Shown here one piece after another: positions 21,623 to 32,692 of a DNA stretch of 64,000 nucleotides. The DNA is taken from assembly GCF_016097555.1 (NCBI RefSeq), contig NC_054704.1, forward strand, positions 49,690,594 through 49,754,593, read 5' to 3'. Below the pieces are notes generated by a model, which saw only the letters and a list, made by a program, of their open reading frames with translations, did no database searches and was not told the DNA's origin. The translations under genes and the position numbers were made by a program. Every line of letters begins with the position of its first letter. The first letter of the stretch is position 1. This DNA comes from Gigantopelta aegis. Lineage: Eukaryota; Mollusca; Gastropoda; Neomphalida; Peltospiridae.

Positions 21623-21854
21623 CGTAATCGAACATATCGTCGTCTCCGTAATATCGTCTTGGTCTGTATCCGTATCCACCATATCCACCACCATATCCAC
21701 CATATCCACCATATCCATAACCTCCTCCTCCATAGCCGCCGTAAAATCCGCCCATTGGAAACCTGGGAAATCTGGGCCTGAACCAGGGCCTTCCTGCAAG
21801 GGAGATCTCGACGAGAGCCAAAACAAGGACCAAACCTACTACAAGCTTCAGCAT
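21623..21854 (-). CDS. Gene M exon 2: secreted Gly/Tyr-rich protein
   Basis: The exon starts at 21863 after TTATTTGCAG; ATG at 21854, nine bases in, as in genes A-C. It encodes a 20-residue signal peptide (MLKLVVGLVLVLALVEISLA), then GRPWFRPRFPRFPMGG. About 25 residues of GGY/GYG repeats follow, then YRPRRYYGDDDMFDY and the first base of a glycine codon. With exon 3 the protein has 97 residues. YYGDDDMFDYG lies between two RR pairs, like a peptide excised from a prohormone, with the glycine as amide donor. The donor is CG/GCAAGT, a GC-type donor; A, B and C have GTGAGT at the same place. Gly/Tyr-rich shell-matrix or antimicrobial roles are alternatives. Confidence 0.85.
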
Positions 21855-21992
21855 GATGATAGTCTGCAAATAAGAAAATAATTAAAAGTTCGTTTCGTTT
21901 AACGACACCACTAGAGCACAAACAATTTATACTTCAAATACAAGGCATTATTGTGCAAGGAATTCAGTCCTCACGTTCACGTTCTAATACAG

Positions 21993-22229
21993 AAGCTTGT
22001 TTTCTTTAACGACACCACTAGAGCACATTGATTTATTAATCATCGGCTATTGGATGTCAAACATATGGTCATTTTTTATATATAGTCTTAGAGAGAAAAA
22101 CCCTGCATTTTTTTGTTTCATTAGTAGCAAGGGATCTTTTATATGCACCATCCCACAGACAGGATAGCACATACCACGGCCTTTGATATATCAGTCGTGG
22201 TGCACTGGCTGGAACGAGAAATTAAAAAA
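21993..22229 (-). mobile_element. SINE, shared tail, head lost
   Basis: The minus-strand tail starts TTGTTTTCTTTAACGACACC and it stops after GGCTGGAACGAGAAAT, before the tRNA-like head. A 38-bp scrap of the same tail lies at 21888-21925. Both are in intron 1 of gene M. Confidence 0.85.
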
Positions 22230-22232
22230 AAG

Positions 22233-22529
22233 TTTCTTTTGTTTAACGATACCACTAGAATACATTGATTGATTTATTAATCATCGGCTATTGGATGTCA
22301 AACATTTGGTAATTTTGACATAGAATCTTAGAAAGGAAACCTGCTACGTTTTTCTTCATTAGTAGCAATGGATCTTTTATATGCACCATCCCACAGACAG
22401 GATAACACATACCACGGCCTTTGATATACCAGTCGTGGTGCACTGGCTGGAGCGAGAAATAACCCAATGGGCACACCGATGGGGATCGATCCCAAACGAG
22501 AGCTTTACCACTGGACTACGTCCCGCCCC
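22233..22529 (-). mobile_element. SINE, B-head type
   Basis: Runs from the tail TTCTTTTGTTTAACGATACC to the head ...TTTACCACTGGACTACGTCC. Part of the GCGCGGTCGG block is missing. Tandem with the preceding copy. Confidence 0.88.
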
Positions 22530-22609
22530 TTATTAATATTGAAGCATCAAATTTCAAAAAGGTTCAATTTAAAATGTGTAATATCTCCAACTTGATAACG
22601 AATGAAAAG

Positions 22610-22858
22610 TTAAAGTTTGGTTTGTTTAACGACACCACTGGAGCACATCGATTAATTCTCGTAGTCATCAGAGGAAACCCGCTACAGTTGTTTTCTAATG
22701 CAGCAAGGGATCTTTTATATGCACTTTCCCTTTGTCCAGTTATAGTGCACTGTTTGGAACGAGAAAAACCAATCAGCTGAATGGATACACCGGTGTAGTT
22801 CGATCCTGCGACGCAAGTACCTCAAGCGAGCACTCAACCGACTGAGATAAATCCCGAC
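22610..22858 (-). mobile_element. SINE, D-head type
   Basis: The tail AGTTTGGTTTGTTTAACGAC leads to the D head, CTCAACCGACTGAGATAAAT then CCCG. Internal deletions shorten the tail. Confidence 0.85.
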
Positions 22859-22873
22859 CCTATCGAGGCAGGA

Positions 22874-23266
22874 CCGGCCTCGGTGGCGTCGTGGTTAGGC
22901 CATCGGTCTACAGGCTGGTAGGTACTGGGTTCGGATCCCAGTCGAGGCATGGGATTTTTAATCCAGATACCGACTCCAAACCCTGAGTGAGTGCTCCGCA
23001 GGGCTCAATGGGTAGGCGTAAACCACTTGCACTGACCAGTGATCCATAACTGGTTCAACAAAGGCCATGGTTTGTGCTATCATGCCTGTGGGAAGCGCAA
23101 ATAAAAGATCCCTTGCTGTCTATCGTAAAAGAGTAGCCTATGTGGCGACAGCGGGTTTCCTCTAAAAAAAAACCAGTGCAGAATGACCATATGTTTGACG
23201 TCCAATAGCCGATGATAAGATAAAAAATCAATGTGCTCTAGTGGCATCGTTAAATAAACAAACTTT
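22874..23266 (+). mobile_element. SINE, A-head type, full length
   Basis: CCGGCCTCGGTGGCGTCGTG head, B box GGTTCGGATCC, and the CCAATAGCCGATGATAAGAT tail ending GTGGCATCGTTAAATAAACA. It has the other tail variant from the copy at 4401. Confidence 0.92.
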
Positions 23267-23324
23267 ACTATCGAGGAATTAATATATAAATAAATATATA
23301 TTCCATTCTTGGTTAGTACTAATA

Positions 23325-23879
23325 CAATCTAATTAAAATTAGCTCCACTATTACATGTGGATCTAACAGCAGCCCGTTGGAGCTCATGTCCAGTTGACCT
23401 TTCATTCGACCAATCAAAATCTTACTTGTAAAATCATGCCAGTGATTTGAAAAGAATTTGAAAACATTCGGGTTTATACCGAGGGTATACGAAATAATTC
23501 GGGTGAATTACGAAGTATGCCGGAAACTAATTTCAATATAACATTTTATATAAAATTCGTTTTAAAACGAAAAAAAAAACACGTGATGGTATAGCCATAA
23601 AATCTGTTTATACTAGTATACAATCCAGAGTTTTATTACTGCACTTTTTCCCCTGTTTTTTCAATGTTGAAATGGACCAACAAGTTCGCCTATTGCATAA
23701 ATAGTCTCAACAGATATTTTTAGAATTTGTATGCTCCCGAATAATGTTATAAAAGGCGAAGTGTAATTGGTCGATATTTAAATTGTTATTTATAGATGAA
23801 ATGTCACCTAGACATGGGAGTCCACGCAATGCTGTTAGATCTACTGGTGAGACCAGTAGAGCTAATTTTAATCAGATTG
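23325..23879. mobile_element. MULE-like TIR element, 9-bp target duplication
   Basis: Ends CAATCTAATTAAAATTAGCT and (inverse) CTAATTTTAATCAGATTG; inverted similarity extends to about 50 bp. A perfect 9-bp repeat GTACTAATA flanks it (23316-23324, 23880-23888). It is 555 bp and non-coding. A 9-bp duplication fits Mutator-like elements. Located in intron 1 of gene M. Confidence 0.85.
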
Positions 23880-23977
23880 GTACTAATATAACCTTCTTTA
23901 GTTTGTAGCGAGCCGAAGGTACAATATGTGAATCATATACAAATAAGTAATGCGTTCTACTGTTAGCGTCCACTTAA

Positions 23978-24312
23978 AGGCACACTGTCACGGATTTAAG
24001 GACCTCATTTCTCTAAAAATGGATAATAAATAAATATTACATTAATTGTTGGACACCAAATCTAGCTATTGTATCACCTTAACTGAACCATGATGGAGTG
24101 AAATCCATGTCAACCCTCTCGGCAATTTTAGTTTTTGAATTATGGACCATTGCCATAATTCAATTATTTTTACAATTTATCATTAATATATGGAGTATGA
24201 TGGTTATGAAGATGGTTGAATAAAGTACATTTAGGGACAAATCAAATTATTTTTGTTCAGGTAATACTTTGTTAGAGAATGAAAGAGGTCAGAGGTCTGT
24301 GACAATATGCCT
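23978..24312. mobile_element. TTAA-flanked MITE, family 3
   Basis: Starts AGGCACACTGTCACGGATTT and ends TCTGTGACAATATGCCT. TTAA at 23974-23977 and 24313-24316. 335 bp, non-coding. Confidence 0.8.
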
Positions 24313-24316
24313 TTAA

Positions 24317-24617
24317 AGGTCCTATCCGAGTTTGTAGCCATTTTAAAAGGTTTTCGGCAAATAAAATATTGTTTACATTATTAAAATTACAATATAGTCA
24401 ACTTACATTTCCTTGCTAAGAATATGAATATATCTGTAACCAATGCAATATTTGAACATCGTAATGTTTCATAGTGTCTCAATATCGATTTTTGTCCGAA
24501 ATAATTTCGTATGTGCGAATAAAATATTATTTCTTTCAACGGCAAACCAAATTTAAAATATTTTGTTGGGGGAACAAACGCTAGTCTTGCTAGGTCTAAA
24601 AGCTCAAGATAGGCCCT
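24317..24617. mobile_element. TTAA-flanked MITE, family 4
   Basis: Starts AGGTCCTATCCGAGTTTG and ends CTCAAGATAGGCCCT. TTAA at 24313-24316, shared with the neighbour, and 24618-24621. 301 bp. Confidence 0.75.
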
Positions 24618-24660
24618 TTAAAAGTGATTTGAATCTGAGGTGCGGGATTTTCAGGGAAAA

Positions 24661-24721
24661 TGTATTTATTTATTTATTTATTCATATGTATTTATTTATT
24701 TATTTATTTATTTATATGTAT

Positions 24722-24756
<35 letters not shown>

Positions 24757-24761
24757 TATGT

Positions 24762-24792
<31 letters not shown>

Positions 24793-24823
24793 TTCATATG
24801 TATTTATTTATTTATTTATTTAT

Positions 24824-24855
<32 letters not shown>

Positions 24856-24914
24856 TATGTATTTATTTATTTATTTATTTATTTATTTATATGTATTTAT
24901 TTTTATTTATTTAT
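24661..24914. repeat. (TTTA)n microsatellite with TATG interruptions
   Basis: About 60 tetramers. It is open in all three plus frames, which yields long Leu-Phe-Ile-Tyr pseudo-proteins. Confidence 0.97.
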
Positions 24915-25102
24915 TGCAACCCTTTTCAACCGTATTTCATAAAGGCGATAGTTATTTCGGAATCGCGTTACGAACTGCTTATAGAGTTACATACAAATAA
25001 CAGGTTGCATTTGTTTTTATATTTTTCATAAATATGAGATAAAAACTTTAAAAATCTATATTTTAGAATAAACAGTTAAGTGCTAATATTTATGTATAAT
25101 TT

Positions 25103-25290
25103 GCACAACGACTGGTATGTCAAAGGCCGTGGCATGTGCTATCCTGTCTGTAGGATGGTGCATATAAAAGATACCTTGCTACTATTTGGAAAATGTAGAG
25201 GGTTTCTTCTCTAAGACTATATGTCAAAAATTACCTAATGTTTGACATCCAATAGCCGATGATTAATAAATCAATGTGCTCTAGTTTTAT
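25103..25290 (+). mobile_element. SINE body and tail, head lost
   Basis: Begins at CACAACGACTGGTATGTCAA and ends AATCAATGTGCTCTAG. Located in intron 1 of gene M. Confidence 0.85.
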
Positions 25291-25529
25291 GTACTTTTAT
25301 GTATAATTTCTGTTAATTATTATACATCCGAGATTATGAATATTAATAACAAAAAGTGAAGCAAAAACAATGTACAATATAATTTTGTTTAAAGTATAAA
25401 CATGATGCTTTAGTGTAAACATGAAACATAAAAACTACAAAAAAATTTATCTTAAAAAAACAACAACTTTAAAACCACAAACAAAAATGATATTTCTAAA
25501 AAGAAATGAAAATATATGAAACTCTTTAC

Positions 25530-25565
25530 CTGTGGTTCTGTTTTCGGAGGTATATTGCTGGTTTT
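25530..25565 (-). other. Gene M exon 1 (5' UTR)
   Basis: Non-coding exon ending at the donor CCACAG/GTAAAG. The TATA-to-donor distance is 66 bp, against 54 in A and 69 in B and C. The start is estimated at 30 bp from the TATA box. Intron 1 runs 25529-21864 and is packed with SINEs and MITEs. Confidence 0.6.
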
Positions 25566-25587
25566 AATTTGGTTATTTTGCTGTTGT

Positions 25588-25627
25588 CTTTTATAAGTTA
25601 TTTTTTGGCAAGATATGACGAATGAGC
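25588..25627 (-). promoter_or_regulatory. Gene M core promoter
   Basis: TATAAAAG (25595-25588, minus) in the context TTATAAAAGAC, with GCTCATTCGTCA at 25627-25616. The latter matches 11 of 12 bases of the box upstream of gene A. Confidence 0.65.
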
Positions 25628-26977
25628 TGTCCAGTGTATTTCTGTTTTACGATTATTTACCCCAAATAAACCTGGCGGGCACGTTCTTCAGAGGACAGTT
25701 ACGTAACCTAGCAGGTTGTCTGCTGACCACAATGAAGATGATGAATGGGAAACACCTGACCAAGGTCAAGTTAGGACCGTTCCAGAAATTATTACTTTGG
25801 CAAAAGTGGACTGGGTAATATGCTGAAATATTTTAATGTTTGTTGGCTGTGCTCAGGGGCAGATGAAGTGGGGGTGGCCAACCTCCCCCCTGTCTCCCCC
25901 CCCCCCCGTTATTTTGCTCAGAAACCTGGAACAGCTGAATTCACCCCAACCCCAACATTTTCAGGCTCATAGGACCCTCACATTTCCATACCCACGGGTC
26001 GTCGTACCGCCCACCCCTTGGTGCGGTCAAAAGTCAAGTAGGATTCCGGGTCTAAACAAATATACTGAACTTCAGGCACGGTGGAGCAGGGGGGCTTGAT
26101 TCTAGCCCCCCGCCCCATAATTCTGAATCAAAATTAATGTTGGTAGTAAATCTTAAGGCAGAGATGAATTTTATTGCAGAAAATTGCATTTCAGGACAAC
26201 GAGTTTTAAAATTTTTACGTGGAGCATATCTCCGAACCCCCTAGAAATCTACAAAATTTGCTTTGCTCCTTCGATCTCAGTCAGCACCCCCCCCCCCTCC
26301 CCCAATGTCTACTTGCTTCCGCTGTGCCTGAACTTCATTGAAAACGCACCACACAATTTCCATTTGTTATTATTATCTCATGTGTGGGGTTGATATAAAA
26401 CGCACAATAACCCTAACCTTTGCATGCAATTGTTTCGTTTTTATTGCCTACCAGAATACATCCAGTTATACAAAATCAGTTACATTTTGAGAAGAAAAAA
26501 ATCGTATCCTTTTTTAATGGTGCGATTTCACCGAAGTTCATTATATAGTTTTATTTGAGGTGTGTTGTGTTCGTGGTACTTAATCCATGCACCTGCTGCA
26601 TGCTTGCTAACCCCACCCACCCCACCCACCCCACCAGTAAGAACACGGCTTTCGAAGTATATATTACCCAGCTCTCTTAAACATACTGCTAATTGGGGGA
26701 AATGGAATTTTTGTTTTAAACCAAATATATATATCTCTGTCTTAAAAACACCCAGAAAAAAAAAAGAGGCAAAAAAAAAAAATTGCCACCCTACCCGCAT
26801 GTGCTCACCCTGGAACCACCCTTACCACAATGATGCAGGTGATTGACACGCGTTGGTGACAAGTTCACGTTAGTTACTATGCATTAAGACAGGTGATTGA
26901 AATGGATGGGGTTACACGCAGGCAGACAATGTGCTGAGATATGTATTTTTCCTTTTTTTACTCGCCTTCCATCTCAC
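25628..26977. other. Intergenic between divergent genes M and B
   Basis: Several C-rich tracts (25896, 26288) and two stretches resembling GGGGCAGATGAAGTGG-type element ends (25855, 26080). No gene recognised. Confidence 0.4.
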
Positions 26978-27104
26978 CGAAGAGTAGCCCATGTAGTGGC
27001 GACAGCGGGTTTCCTCTCAAAATCTGTGTTGTCCTTAACCATATGTCTGACGCCATATAACCGTAAATAAAAAAATGTGTTGAGTGCGTCGTTAAATAAA
27101 AACA
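26978..27104 (+). mobile_element. SINE tail fragment
   Basis: Begins AGAGTAGCCCATGTAGTGGC and ends GAGTGCGTCGTTAAATAAAA. Confidence 0.82.
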
Positions 27105-27132
27105 CTTCTTTCTTTCTTTTTCCATCTCACCA

Positions 27133-27432
27133 GGGGGCGGAACGTAGACCAATAGTAAAGCGTTCGCTTGATGCGCGGTCGGTCTAGGATCGATTCCCGT
27201 CGGTGGGCCCATTGGGCTATTTCTCGTTCCAGCCAGTGCTCTACAACTGGTGTAACAAAGGCCGTGGTATGTGCTATCCTGTCTGTGGTATGGTGCATAT
27301 AAAAGATCCCTTGCTGTTAATCGAAAAGAGTAGCTCATAAAGTAGCAACAGCGGGTTTCCTCTCTCCATATGATTGACGCCATAGAACAGTAAATAAAAG
27401 GTGTTGAGTGCGTCTTTAAATAAAACAGTTCC
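27133..27432 (+). mobile_element. SINE, B head with TTTATTTACGG-type tail
   Basis: The head GGGGCGGAACGTAGACCAAT and GATGCGCGGTCGGTCTAGGA are followed by the tail ending GAGTGCGTCTTTAAATAAAA. Confidence 0.9.
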
Positions 27433-27763
27433 TTCCTTCCATCTCACCAATGTTTCCCTATCTATATATTTCCATGCTTACAGTAGAGAGATACATGTAT
27501 GTAAGTCACTGCAAGGTACCCGGAATATGCAGTGCCAACCGAATAATCACTCCCACCCCACCCCACCCGTGGGCGGATCGAGGACATATTTTTAGGGGGT
27601 GACCAAGAAAAAAAAAGGCACATTGGCTCGTTAAATGGGCATCTTAATAAAAGTGTTAATATTTACAGTTAATATGAATGCGTTTGTGTATATATCACAG
27701 TGTACGAACGCAAGTGTACACTAAGTGATTAGCTGCGGTTTTCTGTAGCGCTAGCTGCATTAA

Positions 27764-28147
27764 AGGGACATTCCTGAGTTTGCTGCAACTTTTAATACGT
27801 TGTTGACTAATAGAGACTTTTTAACGATTGTAATTAAATATCAAATATATTTTTCTGCATAAAATATTAGTGGCTCTATATTAAATGTGTTTCTGATCGT
27901 TCTAGTATTTTTACTAGTTTAAATTTCATTTTATTTCGTAAAATATAATTTTTTCGTACGTATGAAATTATTTGAAGATATAATCTAGTTTGATCTTCTT
28001 ACAAATATTAAAACGACCAGAAACACATTGAATATACAGACACTGATATTCTAAACCAGAAAATATATTTAATATGTAAGTTTAATCGTAGAAATATTTT
28101 ATTAGTCGGAAACATCTAGCAAATGCAACAAACTCAGGAATGTCCCT
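27764..28147. mobile_element. TTAA MITE, family 1, full copy
   Basis: AGGGACATTCCTGAGTTTGC ... CAGGAATGTCCCT, flanked by TTAA at 27760-27763 and 28148-28151. Its 384 bp equal the copy at 1842; the orientation is reversed. Confidence 0.85.
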
Positions 28148-28836
28148 TTAAAAGATTATTATATTAGCTTTGAGGCCTGTCGGAGCATTTTGTTTAAAGT
28201 AGGATGGGCTAATGATCAGGGTCGTTATTAAGCATGGGACGAGATGTGTAGGGGGGTTCCGGGGGCATGCTGCCACGGGGAAATTTTAAAAACTGGATGG
28301 CTTTTAAACGCTTTTTTTCTTGGCATCTGAATCGCAAAATTAGCCATTGTTAAACAGTAATTTTTAAACTATTTTAAGCAATATTTTGCATAGTATTATA
28401 ACCCAAGAATGTGCTTTTGCCCCTTGGCATCTTGATAGCAAAATTATCCATTTCCAGACAGTGATCACATCCTCTTTTAGAGTTTTATAACCCCCAAAAA
28501 TATTATTTAGAAGAGTTCAAACCCGTTACTCTTAGATCTCAATAACTAAATCGTGAATTTTAGCTTTGACCGAGGGCGGGAGAACGGGGAGGGGGACCCG
28601 GGAAAAGGCTATATAATCAACTTTGCTTTGTATATAAGCATGACTATTATATATTTCATTGTAATTTGACTGATAACTTTTTAAAGGGCACTGCTCTAGG
28701 GACGGATCTGTCTAGGTAGGGCAGATATAGCCTACATAAAAAAAACGATACAAAGGGGCATTTGTAAGCATTTGTAAATTAAAACTTTAAAAGGCATTAT
28801 TCTAGGGACGGCTCGGTCTAGGTAGGGCAGTGATAC
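28148..28836. repeat. Intergenic with a 50-bp direct repeat
   Basis: CTAGGGACGGATCTGTCTAG then GTAGGGCAG near 28694 recurs as CTAGGGACGGCTCGGTCTAG then GTAGGGCAG near 28803. The block GGGTTCCGGGGGCATGCTGC at 28254 also occurs near 42236. Confidence 0.6.
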
Positions 28837-28837
28837 A

Positions 28838-29027
28838 AACCCCGACAGTTTTTATATACAAATCATCATATAAAATGTACGAAGTTGACTTAATCTCTGT
28901 GTTATTTATTTATTTATTTATAGGCGAAATAACGTGTATTCAAACGACACAGAGATTTTTAAAAAGTGGAATTAAGTCAACTTCGTGCATTTTATATGAT
29001 GATTTGTATATAAAACCTGTCGGGGTT
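28838..29027. repeat. Long hairpin, about 70-bp arms
   Basis: The left arm runs from AACCCCGACAG through CAAATCATCATATAAAATGT to AAGTTGACTTAATCTCTGTG. The right arm is the inverse and ends CCTGTCGGGGTTT. The 40-bp loop holds (TTTA)n. Probably a foldback element. Confidence 0.85.
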
Positions 29028-30060
29028 TGGGTTTGTTTTCATGTAAATGCAAAGAAAACAAATATCGAATAGGAAATAAACGTAACATTTGCAAAAAACT
29101 TTGGGTCTAAATAATTGAACAGGATAATAGTAATTTTGAAAATTTATACAATTTTAAAGCAAAAACTATTAGGCTATCATTATGCAACTTTCATCACGCA
29201 ACTTTAAGGCGCTCATTACTCGCGTTAGACAATGTGGTGAACCTCATTGAGACTCAGTAACACAGACACACATCTGCAAGCTTGCGCATACAAGCACAAC
29301 TTAACTTCATGCAGCTGAAAATGGTTACGTGTAAAGCAATTTTTATACAAAAAAGAAAAATGTTTGTTTTGTTTAACGACACCACTAGACACTTTTTATA
29401 TAAACAAAAAGGGCACTTGGCCATTTTGAGGGCACGTGAACAATTTGGGGTGACGCGTCCCCCTGGTCCCCACTCTGGATCCGCTTCTGCCACCCCACAC
29501 ACCCCGCACCCACACCCACACCCCGTGTGGAGTCATACACTTAGGGATAGGCGTACGGGCATCCATTTATGCACGGGGGGGGGGGGGGCAGGCTGGTTTT
29601 TGTCCGAATTAAACGAAAATGCCCGAATTTGGATAACAACATTTATTCACATTAGCATTACTGACAAACACCTGCCAGATATAGCATATGAGTTGGAAGT
29701 AATTTCAAATTGCTTGCATTTCACGTCTGTATAAACTAATGGAGAATGTACGAGGGTGTGTGGATTCGTGAAAAATAATTCACGAACGCCAACACTTCTG
29801 ACAATATTTGCTTTACCTAAATATTATTATCACTAGTTATACGGCTTATAATTACATATATATTTGTTGATGCAGATGTTTGTTCATGTAATTAATATAT
29901 ATTTATGTTATTGTTACTGCAGATAAATGTATATTATATTGTTATTTTTGCTCTGCCCATATACGGGTGTTATGCAAATAAATTATTCTTATTCTTATTC
30001 TTATATAGGGTTGCAAACGAATAACTATGAATTTTTACATGGATTATAACAAATATTGTG
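29028..30060. other. Intergenic, AT-rich
   Basis: A SINE tail scrap at about 29362-29390, a G-run at 29575-29590, and a (TTATTC)n-like run near 29990. The 150-codon plus frame at 29282 crosses the SINE scrap and a Pro/His-rich C tract, so it is not called a gene. Confidence 0.4.
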
Positions 30061-30210
30061 GGTACAATGATGGAAATACATGATGAAAAGGTTTCAGGTC
30101 AGCTCACTTTGCCCTAAAATCTTTTTCGCCCAAATTTGAGGATTTGCTTCTGCAGTTGCACGCCCCTGCCCCCCCCCCCCCCCCCACCCCCCGGTATTGT
30201 ACGAGTAGAC

Positions 30211-30540
30211 ACTTAGAAACTATGTTCTTAAACATTACAGCATATTTTTCTCTTTGAGAATCACTCTTTGATAATTGAAATTAGATATTACTTAGATTCC
30301 AATGTTTAGATTATCAATTTCTGTTCATCTGAAGTGTTTTTGTACATCCTGGTGTTTCTAATACCACCAAATGTCATTTTTATAACAAGAACGCACGTAC
30401 CACTGAGAAATAACGGTTATTGAGACGAGCTCAAAGTCTATTTTTAAGAGTATTTCCCCGTTTTAACGTAACAAACTCTTGTTTCACTCTAGTGTAACTT
30501 TATTCAAATGTGTTACCTGTTTACCTGTTAAAACTATTTA
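30211..30540. mobile_element. TTAA element, family 2, truncated
   Basis: The interior matches 12666-13441: TTTCTGTTCATCTGAAGTGT against ATTTCCATTCACCTGAAGTG, then a GTTTCTAATACCACCAAATG block. Termini not intact. Homologous to 48962-49272 upstream of gene C. Confidence 0.65.
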
Positions 30541-30680
30541 CAGAAGAAAAACAACATTTCTAGCTGGGCAAATAAGGATAAAATGATATTCGTCTTCCAT
30601 ATCATTAGAGTTACAAATAGTGTATTTTCTTTCGGCCCTGTCAATTTTCCTATACCTTCCGGTTTCTATATTTAATGTGA

Positions 30681-31040
30681 CCGGCCTCGGTGTTGTCGTG
30701 GTTAGGCCATCGGTATTCAGGCTGATAGGTACTGGGTTCTATGCATGGGATTTTTAATCCAGATACCGACTCTAAATCCAAGGCTCAATGGGTAGGTGTA
30801 AACCACTTGCACCAACCAGTGACCCATAACTGGTTCAAAAAAGGTTATGGTTTGTGCTATCCTGCCTGTGGGAAGGGCAAATAAAAGATCCCTTGCTGCC
30901 TGTCGTAAAATAGTAGCCTATGTGGCGACAGCGGGTTTCCTCTAAAAAACAGTGTCAGAATGACCATATGTTTGACGTCCAATAGCCGATGATAAGATAA
31001 AAAATCAATGTGTTCTAGTGGCGTCGTTAAATAAAAAAAA
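30681..31040 (+). mobile_element. SINE, A-head type
   Basis: CCGGCCTCGGTGTTGTCGTG head. A short gap removes part of the B box. The tail is CCAATAGCCGATGATAAGAT. It sits upstream of gene B and is absent at the matching place upstream of gene C. Confidence 0.9.
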
Positions 31041-31287
31041 TTTTTTTTATTATATTTAATGTATGTGCACTAAGACCAGACTCTTTCATCTAACCGTTTC
31101 CACAGGTTTGCTATCATCTGAAAAGAAAAGAAAGTGGCGATAGTCCTATAGCTGTAATATGAACTCCACTTTGGTCATCAGGTCAAATGGATCCTATACA
31201 CGTACATGCCAGTGGTCTGTCAGTTTACATAACATGACTGTGTTGTACATTACTTTACATGACAATTAGATGACATCACATTGGACA

Positions 31288-31327
31288 GGTCATTTATTAA
31301 TTCTCTCCAGAAGTTAAGGTATAAAAG
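31288..31327 (+). promoter_or_regulatory. Gene B core promoter
   Basis: TATAAAAG at 31320-31327, with GGTCATTTATTAAT at 31288 in the place of the GCTCATTYGTCA box of A and M. A CRE-like ATGACATCAC lies at 31270. About 250 bp of upstream sequence is nearly identical to gene C. Confidence 0.75.
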
Positions 31328-31349
31328 ACCGTCAGCCACCATTCACAAT

Positions 31350-31388
31350 CAAATCAGACTTTGAAACTCCATAAACAGAGCAACACAG
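31350..31388 (+). other. Gene B exon 1 (5' UTR)
   Basis: The donor AACACAG/GTAGGT fixes the end; the start is estimated from the TATA box. The sequence equals gene C exon 1. Intron 1 is 31389-32735. Confidence 0.65.
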
Positions 31389-31448
31389 GTAGGTGGTGTA
31401 GTCATTTTCGCACTTACAATGTGTATCTATGTTTATGGGTTTATATTC

Positions 31449-31499
31449 GTATGTAATGTAATGTAATGTAATGTAATGTAATGTAATGTAATGTAATAT
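31449..31499. repeat. (ATGTA)n microsatellite
   Basis: About ten pentamers in intron 1 of gene B; the gene C intron has none. Confidence 0.95.
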
Positions 31500-31555
31500 A
31501 TGTGCGTATTTTAAATAGTAGTGTTCAAAACACCACTTTAGAGTTAAAGTTAACG

Positions 31556-31775
31556 TTAAAGCTTGTTTTGTTTAACGACACCACTAGAGCACATTGGTTT
31601 CTTAATCATCGGCTATTGGATGTCAAACATTTGGTAATTATAACATCTAAAAGAGAAAACCCGCTACATTGTTCCATTGGTAGCAAGGGATCTTTTATAT
31701 GCACCATCCCACAGACAGGATAACACATACCACGGCCTTTGATATATCAGTTGTGGTGCACTAGCTGGAATGAGA
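31556..31775 (-). mobile_element. SINE, shared tail, head lost
   Basis: Tail GCTTGTTTTGTTTAACGACA to body GCTGGAATGAGAAATAA. The same insertion is seen in gene C (49995-50070), so it predates the duplication. Confidence 0.88.
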
Positions 31776-31859
31776 AATAAAGGGATCGTTTATAGGATAT
31801 ATAGGATAGCACATAGACATTGTCAAGTGGTGAAATATCATTGAACAAACATTCCTTTT

Positions 31860-32010
31860 CTCTAATTGATCTCATTATAACTGTAACACATTTGGATAAA
31901 GTTACAACAGAGTGAAACAACATAGACTAGAGCTCGTCTCCATAACCGTTACCTCTCAGAGGTACGTGCGTTTTTAAACATATTTTTAAAATGCTTTTGT
32001 GTGTGTGTGT
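31860..32010. mobile_element. TTAA element, family 2, inverted fragment
   Basis: GAAACAACATAGACTAGAGC and CCGTTACCTCTCAGAGGTAC are the inverse of sequence at about 30410-30500. The same fragment is in gene C at 50175. Confidence 0.6.
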
Positions 32011-32119
32011 GTGTGTGTGTGTGGTATTAGAAACACCAGGATGGCATAATCTAGACAATACACTCTAAATAACGTCTGCCTAAAGAGCCGGTATTTACCT
32101 CAGTCATCACGGCCCAGTA

Positions 32120-32692
32120 CAATCTAATTAAAATTAGCTCCACTTGTTAATTACTATCACCTGTGAATCTAACAGTACCCCGTTGGAGCTCTTGAACCAG
32201 TTGACCTTTCATTCGACCAATCAAAACCTAACTTGCAAAATCATGCCAGTGATTTGAACAGAATTTGAAAACATTCGGGATTATGCCGAGGGTATACGAA
32301 ATGATTCGGGTGAGTTATGAAGTATGCCGGAAATTAATTTCAATATACCATTTTATATAAAATTCGTTTCAAGACGGAAAAAAACAAAACAAAAACCGTG
32401 ATGGTATAGCCATAAAATCTGTTTATACTAGTATACAAATCGTAATTTATTACTGCACTTTTCCCCCTGTTTTTTAATGTTGAAATAGACCAATAAGTTC
32501 GCCTATTGCATAAATAGTCTCGCCCGATATTTTTAGAATTTATATGCTCCCGAATAACGTTATAAAAGGCGAAGTGTAAGTGGTCGATATTTAAATTGTT
32601 ATTTATAGATGAAATGTCACCTGGACATAGGAATCCACGCAATGCTGTTAGATCTACTAGTAGACCCAGTAGAACTAATTTTAATCAGACTG
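32120..32692. mobile_element. MULE-like TIR element in gene B intron 1
   Basis: CAATCTAATTAAAATTAGCT ... CTAATTTTAATCAGACTG, flanked by GGCCCAGTA (32111) and GACCCAGTA (32693). Gene C has a single GACCCGGTA at 50431-50439 with no element, which is the empty site. Its right end lies 43 bp before the exon 2 acceptor. Confidence 0.88.

Noticed and set aside
24563-25031. Long Leu/Phe/Ile/Tyr open frames in all three plus frames
   Set aside because: Entirely a (TTTA)n microsatellite, which has no stops in this orientation.
29282-29734. 150-codon open frame, Pro/His-rich
   Set aside because: Crosses a SINE tail scrap and C-rich low-complexity sequence; no domain.
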